A stretch of 64,000 nt of DNA from Chitinophaga sp. HK235 (GTDB lineage Bacteria > Bacteroidota > Bacteroidia > Chitinophagales > Chitinophagaceae), in the NCBI RefSeq assembly GCF_018255755.1, contig NZ_CP073766.1, positions 3,844,001-3,908,000 of the forward strand, written 5' to 3'. This document shows positions 16,842 through 24,830 of the stretch, in pieces (position 1 is the first letter of the stretch; the number at the start of each line of letters is the position of its first letter). Made by a program: the position numbers and the translations under genes. The notes beneath the pieces are model-generated. The model saw only the letters and a program-made list of their open reading frames with translations. It was not told the DNA's origin and did not search any database.

Positions 16842-16968
16842 AATTACGAATTGCGAATTACGAATGATGAATGACAACCAACGAATGAAGAATTACGAAT
16901 TACAAATTATAAGCGAAGATATTAGTGATAGTCCTTCATTCATAACCTGTAATTCGCAATTTGTAATT
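16842..16968. repeat. Intergenic inverted repeat with heptamer repeats between trpA and hisH
   Basis: The arm 16842-16874 and the reverse complement of 16936-16968 share most bases (both read AATTAC[G/A]AATTGCGAATTAC, then ATGAATGA), separated by about 61 nt. The left arm sits in a run of 7-bp units AATTACG/AATTGCG starting at 16835. The right arm reaches the trpA stop codon. It resembles a small REP/MITE-like palindromic element and would fold in the mRNA. No exact TAnnTTTG promoter for hisH was found in it. Confidence 0.65.
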
Positions 16969-17740
16969 ATTTTTTGATGGATTCAATAAAGGTACGCACT
17001 GTTCCGTCAATATCCCTGCTATGTTCTACTGCTTTGATAAAGGCGGTACCGATGATGGCGCCGTTGGTATACCGGGTGGCCGCATCAAAGGTAGCCTTGT
17101 CTTTGATACCAAATCCGATCAGCACCGGATTGTGGAGCTGCAGACCCTGCAGGCGTTCAAAATAAGCCTGCTGGCCAGACATATCCTTGTCTTTTCCGGT
17201 GGTGGAAGAAGAAGATACCGCGTACAGAAACCCTTTGCTGAGACCGTCTATCTTCCGGATGCGCTCATCACTTGTTTCCGGTGTTACCAGAAAAATGAGG
17301 TGTACATTGTATTTTTCAAAGACAGCTTTATAGTCCGTTTCAAACTCTGCCATGGGCAGGTCAGGGATGATGAGGCCGTCTATACCTGTTTCCGCACATT
17401 TTTTCACAAAGGCTTCCACACCGTACAGCAGTACCGGGTTGAGGTATCCCATCAGTATAACGGGGACGTGTATACGTTCACGGAATCCTTCCAGCTGTTC
17501 AAACAGTTTATGAAGGCTCATACCGTTTTTCAGTGCGCGGGTGCTGCTGTCCTGGATCACGGGGCCATCGGCCAGCGGATCGGAGAAAGGCATGCCCAGC
17601 TCGATGAGGTCTGCGCCATGTTGTTGCAGGGCGGTCATCACCGGCAGGGTATCATTCAGTTCCGGGAAACCGGCGGTGCAATATATATTCAGAATACCGT
17701 TTGGTTTGGAGGCAAACAGTTGGTCAATACGATTTTGCAT
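16967..17740 (-). CDS. trpA: Tryptophan synthase alpha chain
   Basis: The 257-residue alpha subunit, which cleaves indole-3-glycerol phosphate and channels indole to TrpB. Motifs: the catalytic Glu in DLIELGMPFSDPLADGP, the second acid in GLIIPDLP, and the phosphate-binding LIGFGIKDKATFD and GAIIGTAFIKA. Length is normal. It is the last trp gene, 7 bp after trpB. Confidence 0.97.
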   Translation of the reverse strand: MQNRIDQLFASKPNGILNIYCTAGFPELNDTLPVMTALQQHGADLIELGMPFSDPLADGPVIQDSSTRALKNGMSLHKLFEQLEGFRERIHVPVILMGYLNPVLLYGVEAFVKKCAETGIDGLIIPDLPMAEFETDYKAVFEKYNVHLIFLVTPETSDERIRKIDGLSKGFLYAVSSSSTTGKDKDMSGQQAYFERLQGLQLHNPVLIGFGIKDKATFDAATRYTNGAIIGTAFIKAVEHSRDIDGTVRTFIESIKK

Positions 17741-17747
17741 AATCCAT

Positions 17748-18956
17748 TTATTTATTCATGTGACGGATATAGGTATCCAGGTCTTTATCACCGCGGCCGG
17801 AGAGACATACTACCACGACATCATCAGGGTTGAGTGGCAGGTCTTTCAGTTTGGCCAGTGCGTGGGCAGATTCCATGGCGGGGATGATACCTTCCAGTCT
17901 GCTCAGCTCATAACCGGCGGCCAGGGCTTCTTCGTCGGTAGCGTCGAGGAACATGGCGCGTCCTGTTTCATACAGATGGGCGTGCATGGGTCCTATACCG
18001 GGATAGTCGAGGCCGGCGGAGATAGAGTGTGGCTCTACGATCTGTCCGTCTTCCGTTTGCATGAGCAGTGTTTTGCTGGCGTGGATGATACCGATTTTGC
18101 CCAGCTGTGTGGTGGCAGCGGAGAAACCGCTGTGCACCCCTTTACCACCTGCTTCTACTGCCACCAGCTTTACGGATTCTTCATCGAGGTAATGGAAAAA
18201 TGCGCCGGCAGCGTTACTACCGCCACCGATACAAGCCACTACATAATCAGGGTTGGCGTTGCCGGTTTTGGCCAGCAGCTGTTTTCTGATTTCTTCACTG
18301 ATCACTGACTGGAGCCGGGCCACCATATCAGGGTAAGGATGCGGACCGGCAGCGGTACCCAGGATGTAATGTGTATCCACCGGGTTGTTGATCCAGTCAC
18401 GGATAGCCTCGTTGGTGGCGTCTTTCAACGTTTTACTACCGCTGGTGGCCGGCACTACGGTAGCGCCGAGCATTTTCATACGGGCTACGTTGGGTGCCTG
18501 TCTTTCGATATCGATGCTGCCCATATAAACCACACATTCCAGTCCCATGAGCGCGCACACGGTGGCGGTGGCCACGCCGTGCTGACCGGCACCGGTTTCT
18601 GCGATGATACGTTTTTTACCCAGGCGTTGGGCCAGCAGTATCTGTCCGATGGTATTGTTTACTTTATGGGCACCGGTATGGTTCAGGTCTTCTCTTTTAA
18701 GATAGATCTGTGCCTTGTATTTTTCAGATAAACGTTTGGCGAAAAATAATGGGGAAGGGCGGCCTACATAGTCCTGCAGCAGTGCTTCAAACTCCTGCTG
18801 AAAGGATGGGTCGCTGAGTATTTCCATATATCTGCGTTGCAGTTCGTCCACGTTGGGAAACAGCATCTCAGGGATATAGGCGCCACCGAACCTGCCATAA
18901 TAGCCATTCTTATCTACCTGATATCTGGATTTGCTGGTATCAATTGCAATGTCCAT
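17748..18956 (-). CDS. trpB: Tryptophan synthase beta chain
   Basis: The 402-residue PLP enzyme that joins indole to serine. The PLP lysine is in HTGAHKVNNTIGQ, the phosphate-binding loop in ACIGGGSNAAGAF, and the opening YYGRFGGAYIPEMLFPNVDEL is typical of TrpB1, the form that pairs with TrpA. Length is normal. It lies 21 bp after trpF. Confidence 0.97.
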   Translation of the reverse strand: MDIAIDTSKSRYQVDKNGYYGRFGGAYIPEMLFPNVDELQRRYMEILSDPSFQQEFEALLQDYVGRPSPLFFAKRLSEKYKAQIYLKREDLNHTGAHKVNNTIGQILLAQRLGKKRIIAETGAGQHGVATATVCALMGLECVVYMGSIDIERQAPNVARMKMLGATVVPATSGSKTLKDATNEAIRDWINNPVDTHYILGTAAGPHPYPDMVARLQSVISEEIRKQLLAKTGNANPDYVVACIGGGSNAAGAFFHYLDEESVKLVAVEAGGKGVHSGFSAATTQLGKIGIIHASKTLLMQTEDGQIVEPHSISAGLDYPGIGPMHAHLYETGRAMFLDATDEEALAAGYELSRLEGIIPAMESAHALAKLKDLPLNPDDVVVVCLSGRGDKDLDTYIRHMNK

Positions 18957-18977
18957 GACTAATATTTTTTTATTTGA

Positions 18978-19610
18978 TTATTTAGTTATCTGACGCACAT
19001 CGTCCACAAACTGCTTCACCTTGTCCAGTTGTTTAATGCCGGGAGCCTCTTCGAATTTGCTGTTGATGTCTATTGCAAACAGGGCAGGCAGCTGTAAAGT
19101 GCCGATGATGGCCGCATCTTCCGGAGCGATACCGCCGCTCAGCAGGAAAGGATGATCAAACGGATACTGCTGCAGCAGCTCCCAGTTGAACCGCTCTCCT
19201 GTGCCACCATAGCCTTTTTCGGAGGCTGTGTCGAAGAGGAAATAATCCGTTACCGGCACAAAGGCGGCCAGCTCCGTTTCCCAGTTAACGTTTTTGCCTA
19301 TACGAAAAGCTTTGATGACCGGCACTATTTCCCGGATGGCGGCGCAAAATTCAGGTGTTTCATCACCATGCAGCTGTACCATATCGAGGGCATAGTCTGT
19401 TACGGTACGTTTTATCTGTTCGGCGGATGCATTCACAAATACGCCCACTTTCCGGATACCGGTGGTTTCCCGGACGCTGCGGGCATCTATCCTGCTCGCT
19501 GCAAAGCGGGGCGACCGTTCGTAAAAGATAAAACCGGCATAGTCTACCTGATTGGCTACGAGGCCCTGCAGGTCGTTGACTCTTGTGATACCGCAAACTT
19601 TAATACGCAT
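18978..19610 (-). CDS. trpF: Phosphoribosylanthranilate isomerase
   Basis: The 210-residue TIM-barrel isomerase for step 3 of tryptophan synthesis. The catalytic Cys is in IKVCGITRVNDL, the general acid Asp in FLFDTASEKGYGGTGERFNW, VQLHGDE is the family motif, and FLLSGGIAPEDA the phosphate loop. It is a separate gene here, not fused to trpC as in enterobacteria, and lies 7 bp after trpC. Confidence 0.96.
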   Translation of the reverse strand: MRIKVCGITRVNDLQGLVANQVDYAGFIFYERSPRFAASRIDARSVRETTGIRKVGVFVNASAEQIKRTVTDYALDMVQLHGDETPEFCAAIREIVPVIKAFRIGKNVNWETELAAFVPVTDYFLFDTASEKGYGGTGERFNWELLQQYPFDHPFLLSGGIAPEDAAIIGTLQLPALFAIDINSKFEEAPGIKQLDKVKQFVDDVRQITK

Positions 19611-19617
19611 GATGTGA

Positions 19618-20418
19618 TTATTTAGCCTGCAGATCGTTTAATGTCTGCACAAAATTTTCAAAAGCATGGGCCGGATCTTCCTGTTTCATGAAATGTTCAC
19701 CGATCAGGAAACCCTGGAAGCCGGCAGCTTTCAGCGTTACGATGGCAGCAGGATCATTGATGCCGCTCTCTGCTACTTTTATTTTATCGGCCGGTATTTT
19801 AGGCGCCAGTTCGCAGGAGCGGTTGAAGTCTACCTTAAACGTCACCAGGTCGCGGTTGTTGACACCTACCAGGTGCGTATGTGCGGTCACTTTTTCCAGC
19901 TGTGCTTCGCTGTGCACTTCCAGCAGCACTTCCAGTCCGAGGTTATGCGCAAACTGCGCCAGGTGCGCTACCTGTGCGGCATCCAGACATTCAGCGATCA
20001 GCAGTATCACATCAGCACCGATGGCTTTTGCTTCGAGAATCTGGTATTCATCGATCACAAAATCCTTGCGCAGGATGGGTATCTGATTAAAGCTGCGGGC
20101 CTGTTGCAGGTCATCTGAAGAGCCACCAAAATATTTTTCATCTGTGAGCACTGACAGTCCGGAGGCACCATAGCGGGTATAAGCCGTAGTCACCTGTTGA
20201 ACGGTCGCTTCACCGTTGATGAGTCCTTTGGATGGAGAACGTCTTTTGAATTCTGCTATGATGCCGGTTTTATCCGGGTTCTGCAGGAAACTGCGGAGCG
20301 ACAGGGGCTCGCGTTCAAACATAGACGTCTGCTGCAGTTCTTCCGCACTGCGTTGCAGTTTGCGGGCAGCTACTTCTATCTGTTTGTGGGCAACTATTTC
20401 TGCTAAAATATTTTTCAT
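19618..20418 (-). CDS. trpC: Indole-3-glycerol phosphate synthase
   Basis: A 266-residue TIM-barrel enzyme that closes the indole ring. Motifs: IIAEFKRRSPSKG, LSVLTDEKYFGGS, the catalytic Lys in IPILRKDFVID, LVGVNNRDL, VAESGIND and FLIGEHFM. The ATG at 20418 (MKNILAEIVAHKQIEVA) matches the family start; the ATG at 20436 would overlap trpD by 14 bp and adds an atypical leader. Confidence 0.95.
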   Translation of the reverse strand: MKNILAEIVAHKQIEVAARKLQRSAEELQQTSMFEREPLSLRSFLQNPDKTGIIAEFKRRSPSKGLINGEATVQQVTTAYTRYGASGLSVLTDEKYFGGSSDDLQQARSFNQIPILRKDFVIDEYQILEAKAIGADVILLIAECLDAAQVAHLAQFAHNLGLEVLLEVHSEAQLEKVTAHTHLVGVNNRDLVTFKVDFNRSCELAPKIPADKIKVAESGINDPAAIVTLKAAGFQGFLIGEHFMKQEDPAHAFENFVQTLNDLQAK

Positions 20419-20422
20419 CAGC

Positions 20423-21415
20423 TTACTGTAATTCAATCAATTTTTTAAATGCTTTATGGGCATTTCCTGATTCCAGGGATTCTACGGCAGCGGCAAAAGC
20501 ATCTTCGTAGTTGTTGTATTTATCGAGGCTGTAGAGACCCATAGCGGCATTGGCCAATACTACGGAGTTCTGCGCCCAGGTGCCTTCTCCTTTCAGTATC
20601 TTCATAAAGATCTTCGCGGCTTCTTCCACCGTGTTGCCACCATAGATATCTTCCGGATGTACTTTACGTTTACCCAGTTGTTCAGGTGTCATGACCTGTT
20701 CACCGGCGTTGGTGATAATCTTGGTATCAGCAGTCAGTGATATTTCATCATAGCCGTCGAGGCTGTGTACGATCACATATTTTTTATCTGTTTGCTGGAA
20801 CAGATAATTGTACACACGAGCCATTTCGAGGCTGTATACGCCTATCAGCTGGTGTTGGGCGAAGGCTGGGTTTACCAGCGGGCCGAGCATGTTAAAGAAT
20901 GTGCGGATACCCAGTTCACGACGGATGCCGGCCACATTTTTCAGTGCCGGATGGAACAGCGGCGCGTGAAGGAAACAGAGGCCGGCTTCTTCCAGCTCTG
21001 TCCTGAGTTTGGCGTCGTCTGCCTTAAACTTATAGCCTACCAGCTCCATGAGGTTGGAAGCACCGCTGATGGAAGACACGCCGTAGTTGCCGTGTTTGGC
21101 CACTTTACCACCGGCACCTGCTACGATAAAGCAGGACAAGGTAGAAATATTAAAAGTATTTTTTGCATCACCGCCGGTACCTACGATGTCCAGGACATCG
21201 TAACCATTGAGTTTTACAGGGATGCACAACTCCAGGAGGGCATCACGGAAGCCCAGCAGCTCATCGATGGTGATGCTGCGCATAAGGAACACGGTCATGA
21301 AAGCAGCCAGTTCGCTTTCGTTGTACATGCCTTTGGAGATGTTAATGAGAATATCTTTGGCGCCTTCGCGGCTGAATGTTTTATGTTCAAACAGATAGTT
21401 AAGTATCTTTTTCAT
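20423..21415 (-). CDS. trpD: Anthranilate phosphoribosyltransferase
   Basis: The 330-residue TrpD, which transfers ribose phosphate from PRPP to anthranilate. The PRPP motif DIVGTGGDAKNTFNIST, the KHGNYGVSSISGASNLME segment and NMLGPLVNPA are diagnostic. The ATG at 21415 (MKKILNYLFEHKTFS) is preferred to one nine codons upstream, since it matches the family N-terminus. It is not fused to trpG. The gap to trpC is 4 bp. Confidence 0.96.
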   Translation of the reverse strand: MKKILNYLFEHKTFSREGAKDILINISKGMYNESELAAFMTVFLMRSITIDELLGFRDALLELCIPVKLNGYDVLDIVGTGGDAKNTFNISTLSCFIVAGAGGKVAKHGNYGVSSISGASNLMELVGYKFKADDAKLRTELEEAGLCFLHAPLFHPALKNVAGIRRELGIRTFFNMLGPLVNPAFAQHQLIGVYSLEMARVYNYLFQQTDKKYVIVHSLDGYDEISLTADTKIITNAGEQVMTPEQLGKRKVHPEDIYGGNTVEEAAKIFMKILKGEGTWAQNSVVLANAAMGLYSLDKYNNYEDAFAAAVESLESGNAHKAFKKLIELQ

Positions 21416-21467
21416 ACAGACTGATGTATTTAAAGTGATCAATGGGAGTAAAAAAATGGCGGTGAGA

Positions 21468-22037
21468 CTATAATTCCAGCCAGTTTTTCAGCATTTGTTC
21501 TCCCAGGGGTGTGAGTACACTTTCAGGGTGAAACTGCACACCGCTTACATCGTACTTATTATGTTGCAGGGCCATGATAAAACCGTCTGCATCTTCTGCC
21601 GTGAGGATGAGGTCTGCCGGCAGGGTAGCTTTGTCGATCACCCAGGAGTGATAACGGCCGGCCTGAATATCGCGGGGCAGGCCATTGAAGATGCGGCCGG
21701 CATCGGATACTATTTTTACGTTGGTGGCCACACCGTGGTACACTTCCTTCAGATTGATCAGCGAACCGCCAAAAGCCTGACCGATAGCCTGTAAACCGAG
21801 GCATACACCGAAGATGGATTTGGTAGGTGCATATTCCTTTATCAGCGGCAACAGCAGGCCTGCCTCTTCCGGAATGCCAGGGCCGGGAGATAAAATGATC
21901 TTATCGTAATCGTTCACTTTTTCCAGGGGAATTTCATCATTGCGGACAACGGTCACCTTGCCGTTAATCAGCTTCTCCACCAGATGAACGAGATTGTATG
22001 TAAATGAGTCGTAATTATCGAAAACCAGGATGTTCAT
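21468..22037 (-). CDS. trpG: Anthranilate synthase component II (glutamine amidotransferase)
   Basis: A 189-residue class I amidotransferase that gives TrpE its ammonia. The opening ILVFDNYDSFTYNLVHL, nucleophile GVCLGLQAIGQAFGG and His/Glu pair VQFHPESVLT are all present. It starts 1 bp past trpE, consistent with coupled synthesis of the two subunits. The same family can also serve PabB, but position assigns this copy to tryptophan. Confidence 0.96.
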   Translation of the reverse strand: MNILVFDNYDSFTYNLVHLVEKLINGKVTVVRNDEIPLEKVNDYDKIILSPGPGIPEEAGLLLPLIKEYAPTKSIFGVCLGLQAIGQAFGGSLINLKEVYHGVATNVKIVSDAGRIFNGLPRDIQAGRYHSWVIDKATLPADLILTAEDADGFIMALQHNKYDVSGVQFHPESVLTPLGEQMLKNWLEL

Positions 22038-22038
22038 A

Positions 22039-23451
22039 TCATATTTTTTGTGCCAGCAGAATGGCTTGTTTTAATGCATTGAGTTTATTACCTACTTCTT
22101 CCAGTTCGGAGGAAGCTACCGATTTGGCCACCACACCGGCGCCTGCCTGGTAGTAAAGTGTGTTCATCTTGCTCAGCATGGAACGGATCATAATAGCGTG
22201 ATTGAAGTAGCCATTGAAACCTACCACACCGATACAGCCGCCGTAGAATCCGCGGGCAGTGGGTTCCAGCTCATCAATGATCTGCATGGCCCTATATTTA
22301 GGTGCGCCGGAGAGCGTACCTGCCGGGAAAGAAGAAGCGAGCAGGGAGAAGGGGTTGGTTTTAGGATCTACCTTACCGATCACTTCGCTCACGAGGTGGA
22401 TCACGTGGGAATAATACTGTACCTGGCGGTAGGTCGATACTTCCACATCGGTAGCATTTCTGCTGAGGTCATTACGGGCCAGGTCTACCAGCATCACGTG
22501 CTCTGCATTTTCTTTAGGGTCCTGAAGAAGTTTATCTGCCAGCGCTTTATCCTGCGCATCGTCGCCGGTACGGCGGAAAGTGCCTGCTATCGGGTGAATG
22601 GCGGCCACACCGTCTTTAATCACTATTTGTGCTTCCGGAGAAGAACCCATTAATTTATAATCGCCGTAATCGAAGAAGAAGAGATAAGGAGAGGGGTTGA
22701 TAGAGCGGAGAGCGCGGTACACATTAAATTCATCGCCGGTGAAAGATTGCTGGAAGGCTCTGGAGAGTACCACCTGGAAGACATCTCCGCGAAAACAGTG
22801 TTGTTTGCCTTGTTCCACCATTTGCATGTATTCCGCGTCCGTCATGTTACTGGTTTCTTCTCCGGCGGTGGCGAAAGGATAGCCGGGTGAATCTTTGTGG
22901 CGGATCAGTGATTCTACCAGGTCAAACTCACTGTCTATGCCTTCTACCTGGTTCTCACAAAGGAATAGTTCATCCTTGAAGTGATTGATGGCGATCACAT
23001 ATTGGTAAAACCGGTATCGCATCAAAGGTATCGGAGCATTACCGACCTTTTTATTTTTGTTGAATTCTATAGTTTCGAAGAACTGTACTGCATCAAAAGT
23101 AGTGTATCCAAAGAGGCTCTGGGCCATGGGTACCGGCTGGTTGCCAGTGAAGGTATAGTTACCCAGGAATTTCTCCAGTTCGTCCAGCACTTTTTGTGTG
23201 TCTTTCAGTTCCTTTTTCTCTACCGGCAGGTTGGGATATTTGAACTCAAAGTGGCTGGTGGAGGTGACTTCAATACCGGCGATGGGTTTTATACAGATAT
23301 AGGAATAGCTGTTTTCGCTGGCGCGGTAGTCCGTACTTTCCAGGAGGATAGAGCCGGGAAACTTATCCCGCAACCGCAGATAGATGCCCACTGGCGTGAA
23401 GATGTCTGCCAGCATCTGTTTGGATCTCGTTTTTACTTGAATGGTACGCAT
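22039..23451 (-). CDS. trpE: Anthranilate synthase component I
   Basis: A 470-residue chorismate-using enzyme. The catalytic domain shows the LSRAFQQSFTGDEFNVYRALR, HPIAGTFRRTG, EHVMLVDLARNDLSRN and FPAGTLSGAPKYRAMQIIDELE blocks, and YYQAGAGVV near the end. The N-terminus has LLESTDYRASENSYSYI, similar to the LLES motif of the tryptophan feedback site. The ATG at 23451 (MRTIQVKTRSKQMLADIFTP) is preferred to one nine codons upstream. It is the first structural trp gene, 47 nt after the attenuator's U-run. Confidence 0.96.
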   Translation of the reverse strand: MRTIQVKTRSKQMLADIFTPVGIYLRLRDKFPGSILLESTDYRASENSYSYICIKPIAGIEVTSTSHFEFKYPNLPVEKKELKDTQKVLDELEKFLGNYTFTGNQPVPMAQSLFGYTTFDAVQFFETIEFNKNKKVGNAPIPLMRYRFYQYVIAINHFKDELFLCENQVEGIDSEFDLVESLIRHKDSPGYPFATAGEETSNMTDAEYMQMVEQGKQHCFRGDVFQVVLSRAFQQSFTGDEFNVYRALRSINPSPYLFFFDYGDYKLMGSSPEAQIVIKDGVAAIHPIAGTFRRTGDDAQDKALADKLLQDPKENAEHVMLVDLARNDLSRNATDVEVSTYRQVQYYSHVIHLVSEVIGKVDPKTNPFSLLASSFPAGTLSGAPKYRAMQIIDELEPTARGFYGGCIGVVGFNGYFNHAIMIRSMLSKMNTLYYQAGAGVVAKSVASSELEEVGNKLNALKQAILLAQKI

Positions 23452-23503
23452 AATATTCAGGGTAAAAGGTGTTTGCATTTGTTAAAAGAAAAGGCCTAAA
23501 AAG

Positions 23504-23538
23504 CCGAAAGGCCCGCTGTGTAACAGCGAGCCTTCCAA
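23504..23538 (-). terminator. trp attenuator terminator (strands 3:4)
   Basis: On the minus strand, a 12-bp stem (arms 23523-23534 and 23508-23519, one G-U pair, 3-nt loop) can extend by wobble pairs to 23538/23504 and is followed by C-UUUUU. It lies between the trpL stop codon and trpE. Its 5' arm can instead pair with 23563-23573 (10 of 11 positions), which would form the antiterminator. Confidence 0.85.
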
Positions 23539-23574
23539 TTATATTTCAGACGAAACATGGCACTGTAACACAGA

Positions 23575-23628
23575 TCAGGGATTGATTCCGTGCCACCACC
23601 AATGTTTATTTGTCATGATATTTTTCAT
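23575..23628 (-). CDS. trpL: trp operon leader peptide with three consecutive Trp codons
   Basis: A 17-codon reading frame, MKNIMTNKHWWWHGINP then TGA, with TGG TGG TGG at 23593-23601. It has the layout of a classic attenuator leader. Strand 1 (23590-23595, on the last Trp codon and the next His) pairs with strand 2 (23558-23563); strand 2 (23563-23573) pairs with strand 3; strands 3:4 form the terminator. The stop codon lies just before strand 2, so a ribosome that finishes covers strand 2 and termination follows, while a ribosome stalled on scarce Trp-tRNA covers strand 1 and frees the antiterminator. The internal ATG at 23616 (MTNKHWWWHGINP) is an alternative start. Too short for ordinary gene calling. 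Confidence 0.88.
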   Translation of the reverse strand: MKNIMTNKHWWWHGINP

Positions 23629-23635
23629 AGCGAGA

Positions 23636-23667
23636 CAAAAATGAAACTTTTTTATAACAAATGCAAA
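23636..23667 (-). promoter_or_regulatory. Candidate trp promoter
   Basis: On the minus strand, TTTG (23664-23667), a 20-bp spacer and CATTTTTG (23636-23643), which differs from TAnnTTTG at one base. The predicted transcription start falls almost at the trpL start codon. It lies in the gap after hisB; no U-rich terminator was seen between the hisB stop and this promoter. Confidence 0.5.
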
Positions 23668-23693
23668 TTTTTTTTTGTCACGCAAAGGCACGC

Positions 23694-24830
23694 CTATAAT
23701 AAGCCTTTGGTACTTGGCAGCTGCATATTATATGGATTACGTTTTACTGCCATCCGTACCGCTTTGGCAAAACATTTAAAGATCGCTTCTATTTTATGAT
23801 GCTCGTTCTGTCCTTCTGCTTTGATATTAAGATTAGCTTTTGCTCCGTCGGAGAAGGATTTGAAAAAGTGGAAGAACATTTCGGTAGGCATCTCCCCTAT
23901 CTTTTCCCTTTTAAATTCCGCCTCCCATACCAGCCAGTTACGGCCGCCGAAGTCGATGCCCACCTGTGCAAGGCAGTCATCCATCGGCAAACAGAAGCCA
24001 TATCTTTCGATGCCACGCTTATCTCCCAAACCCTTGGCAATGGCTTCTCCCAGCGCAATACCGGTATCTTCTATCGTATGGTGCTCATCGATGTGCAGGT
24101 CACCATTGGCGGTAATATCGAGGTCTATGGAACCATGGCGGGCGATCTGATCAAGCATATGATCGAAGAAACCCAGGCCGGTGTGAATGTTGGCCTTACC
24201 ACTGCCGTCAAGATTCATCCGGATGGTAATATCGGTTTCATTTGTTTTTCGTATATGCGTTACCGTTCTGAGGCCCAGCTTCAGGAATTCATAAATACGG
24301 TTCCAGTCGGTAGACTCCAGTGCTATCACTGACTGCAGCGCCTGCACATCGTCGCTGATTTCAGCATTGCCAAGGCCATTGCCTTCATTAAGCCAGATAG
24401 CTTTGGCGCCCAGGTTTTTAGCCAGCTGCACATCGGTGATACGGTCACCGATCACGAAAGAATTGGCCAGGTCATACTCTTCCGTAAAGAAGCGGGTAAG
24501 CATGCCTGTGCCTGGCTTGCGGGTAGGAGCATTCTCTGCCGGGAAAGTCCGGTCGATGAATATTTCGCTGAACGTCACGCCTTCATTTTCAAAGGCTTTG
24601 AGGATCATATGCTGTGCAGGCCAGAAGGTATCTTCCGGAAAAGAATCGGTACCCAGGCCATCCTGGTTGGTAACCATCACCAGTTCGTAATCCAGCTCAG
24701 CTGCAATACGGGCCATGTTCACAAATACTTTGGGATAAAACTCCACTTTTTCCAGGCTGTCGACCTGGTAGGTAGGCGGTACTTCCTTTATCAGGGTACC
24801 ATCGCGGTCTATGAAGAGCACTCGTTTCAT
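23694..24830 (-). CDS. hisB: Bifunctional histidinol-phosphatase / imidazoleglycerol-phosphate dehydratase
   Basis: A 378-residue fusion for steps 6 and 8 of histidine synthesis. Residues 1-165 are a HAD phosphatase (VLFIDRDGTLIKE with the DxD nucleophile, MVTNQDG, KPGTGM and VIGDRITDVQLA). Residues 185-378 are IGP dehydratase (RKTNETDITIRMNLDGSG, GFFDHMLDQIARHG, DLHIDEHHTIEDTGIALGEA, EGQNEHHKIEAIFK), whose His/Glu residues bind Mn. It is the last gene of the promoter-proximal his group and overlaps hisC by 4 bp (ATGA). Confidence 0.96.
   Translation of the reverse strand: MKRVLFIDRDGTLIKEVPPTYQVDSLEKVEFYPKVFVNMARIAAELDYELVMVTNQDGLGTDSFPEDTFWPAQHMILKAFENEGVTFSEIFIDRTFPAENAPTRKPGTGMLTRFFTEEYDLANSFVIGDRITDVQLAKNLGAKAIWLNEGNGLGNAEISDDVQALQSVIALESTDWNRIYEFLKLGLRTVTHIRKTNETDITIRMNLDGSGKANIHTGLGFFDHMLDQIARHGSIDLDITANGDLHIDEHHTIEDTGIALGEAIAKGLGDKRGIERYGFCLPMDDCLAQVGIDFGGRNWLVWEAEFKREKIGEMPTEMFFHFFKSFSDGAKANLNIKAEGQNEHHKIEAIFKCFAKAVRMAVKRNPYNMQLPSTKGLL

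Noticed and set aside
16832..16966. An internal promoter for hisHAFIE
   Set aside because: No exact TAnnTTTG with TTTG at 18-21 bp was found on the minus strand; weak or alternative promoters cannot be excluded.
17021..17833. Long plus-strand reading frames opposite trpA/trpB and other his/trp genes
   Set aside because: They are antisense to genes with strong family motifs, lack any recognisable domain and run through known coding frames, so they are codon-usage shadows.
23479..23640. A T-box riboswitch or TRAP-type site as the trp control element
   Set aside because: No T-box consensus or series of GAG/UAG triplets was seen, and the Trp-codon leader with competing hairpins explains the region.
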